Notes under the pieces: model-generated
What the model was told of the DNA's origin: nothing
Database searches by the model: none
Seen by the model: only the letters and a program-made list of their open reading frames with translations
Made by a program: the position numbers and the translations under genes
Origin: Metopolophium dirhodum
Taxonomy: Eukaryota; Arthropoda; Insecta; Hemiptera; Aphididae
Direction: 5' to 3'
Length of the DNA: 64,000 nucleotides
NCBI RefSeq assembly: GCF_019925205.1
Contig: NC_083562.1
Coordinates: 26,164,001-26,228,000, forward strand
In this document: one piece after another, positions 62,024 to 64,000 of the stretch
Numbering within the stretch: the first letter of the stretch is position 1
Layout: each line of letters begins with the position of its first letter

Positions 62024-64000
62024 AATCAAAACAATTATTTGTCAGTCGTCACGTGTCAAATGTTGAGAGCCATTTTGGCGAAGTCTCGTTAATGATTATT
62101 ACAAATAATATCTGAGTTAAAATCAGTTTTGAAAATTGAATATACCTCTTAAATTAATAATATCTTACCTAATAAAATAATTAAATTAATTTCTGATTTT
62201 ACGGACAACTGTTAAATTACTAAATAATAAATTATTTCAAAATTATTATGAAACAAGTTTGTTGCATTGTGCCTTTACTTTTAACTGGTTCAGCTGGTTA
62301 TTTACAAGGTGTTTCAGTTCACAGCTGTAACTTTAGGTTAAGATTTAAAAATGTATTGATGTTTTCTAAATACCAGGGAAATAAGAGAACATTGTTTTGT
62401 AAGACTCCATATAGTTTTCCAGGATGTTTTAGACTTTTTAATTATATAATATGCGTTTATAGGTAGACATAATATATATACGTATTCAATATTCTTGATT
62501 ATTATATATAAAATTAAAAAATCTTAAAACACGTTCTACAGATTCATAATTCTTCTGAATAAAGGTGCCATAGCCCATATGGAAATCATATTATATACTA
62601 TACCTAATTATTGCCGTCTAAGGCACAATACAAATGATAAGGTTTTAATAACAGCATCAATAAATATAAAATCTTAGCTTCAAATGTGCACTGTAATCTG
62701 TCGATCTTGACGATACGTGTTGATTGCCAATTGTAAACGAGAAAATTCAGTAAATTTGAATGGTTCGGTTGCGACGACACAAACCTAAAGATAAAACAGA
62801 CAACGGTGATGGCCGATGATGTAGGTACATGGACCATATAACCGTGACTGTCACTGACATTCACTGCATACCACGTAACTACAAAATGGCAAATTGTTCA
62901 GAAGAGACAAAAACTAATTATTATTTTGTTTCCGAGAATTAACCATCCAATATATATATTTCAGATTAAAAAAAAAGAAAAAAATCATAATGTAGTATGA
63001 AAATTATATAACTTCTACATCATATTATATCGTTATATCCAAAATTCACATAGGTATACGTCATATAGAAGTATTGTTAATAAATTATATTGATTTTTTT
63101 GACGCACATTCCTGAAGGAATGATATGAAATTATTGTGATAACGAAGCTAATCTACAGAGTAACATTGTTTAAAGATTTCTTTTAATTGTGGGATCTTAA
63201 TTAAAATTTACTTGAATTAATAACAATTTTCTATACTTAAAATCCCAAATCTAGTTTGCTTAATAGAAATTACTACATATATAATGACGGTATAATAAGT
63301 AGGAACCTACATAATAAAAATAGTCCAAATATGATTATTCATCTTAAATGCAAATTTTTCTCGATAATAAACCAATGCAGATAATTATATATTATAATAT
63401 ACATATTATAGGTATACAGATGTTGAAAAATTGTTTAATTTAAAATATTGAAAATAATAATACCATTAATTGATGTTCTCGTATAAGATAATACTATGAT
63501 TTTTGACTAGGTATACGTAATATGAATTATTGCACTATTATTGTAAAAATTAATGATACACCATTTGTTGTTTTGTTTTAAAGTACCTATCAATGGCTAT
63601 ACTACCCTATTCAATATTCATATGCATTAGGTTTTGAGTACTTATATTTGTAGTTTGAAATTAAGGTTCTAAAAATGTTAAGCAAAATCACTTTTATTGA
63701 CGAGTTTCCACTATTTATTATGTAATGTGATACAGTGATACAGATTGAAATATTATGCCAACACTCAAATATAGTACATTTTTAGAACCTGTAAAACTGT
63801 CCTACTTCCATTCAATAATATATAGATAGTATAGATACCTAATTATATCAGTGTTCATCTATTGTACAATAATATCCCACGGCGAATATAGGAAGTAGGA
63901 AGAGTTTAAAACCATAATGATCAATGCAGTATTATTTTGTATTTATTTCATAATATAACAATGATACGACTGACTACAATTTTAATACACACTTTCAGTT
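62024..64000. other. AT-rich DNA to the window end
   Basis: No gene, RNA or repeat with support. Frames at 62248-62466 (+) and 62604-62864 (-) lack codon bias and family resemblance. Confidence 0.4.

Noticed and set aside
62248..62466. 72-codon frame with a hydrophobic, Cys-containing start
   Set aside because: No codon bias, AT-rich throughout, no family resemblance and no supporting promoter or splice signals.

Overview
The window looks like insect nuclear DNA, most likely from an aphid. It is AT-rich, with compact GC-rich coding exons, long AT-rich introns, recurrent short 'taggtacct'-type words, and genes of the insect GMC oxidoreductase (FAD, quinone glucose-dehydrogenase-like) family. 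The aphid assignment rests on general resemblance and is inference. No bacterial, viral or CRISPR features were seen.

Left third (about 1.5-28.7 kb): a tandem cluster of GMC oxidoreductase genes, all on the + strand. Gene A (coding exons 6113-12517, 5 coding exons, 638 aa) and gene B (coding exons 18170-26629, 2 coding exons, 619 aa) both assemble without a frameshift or stop. Each has an N-terminal hydrophobic segment, a GxGxxG FAD-binding fold, both GMC signatures and a His/Asn active-site pair. Each is preceded by a GC-rich promoter/leader block. About 1.8 kb downstream of gene B lies a third, decayed copy (28411-28660) that keeps only part of the C-terminal domain. The intron layouts of A and B differ completely.

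Right two thirds (28.7-64 kb): no complete protein gene that I can support; this part is dominated by transposon-derived DNA. The most striking item is a ~3.98 kb foldback-like element (45821-49800). It is flanked by a perfect 9-bp target-site duplication, has long inverted terminal repeats, and carries a ~1.7 kb minisatellite that reverses polarity inside the element and has a ~250-270 bp higher-order period. Also present: a 501-bp MITE with an exact 8-bp duplication (32830-33330), a tRNA-derived SINE (31616-31896, minus), two non-LTR retrotransposon fragments facing opposite ways (53980-54900), a pair of related dispersed repeats (15122-15675 and 38879-39262), one carrying a tRNA-Lys-like half, and several shorter inverted-repeat elements.

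Near the right end (57.6-60.4 kb) GC/CpG content rises. A minus-strand reading frame there (59717-59935) begins with a plausible signal peptide and contains a basic cleavage-like site; it may be the first exon of an unrecognised secreted protein. The two GMC genes probably encode secreted or membrane-anchored flavoenzymes oxidising sugar or alcohol substrates; their substrates cannot be read from the sequence.
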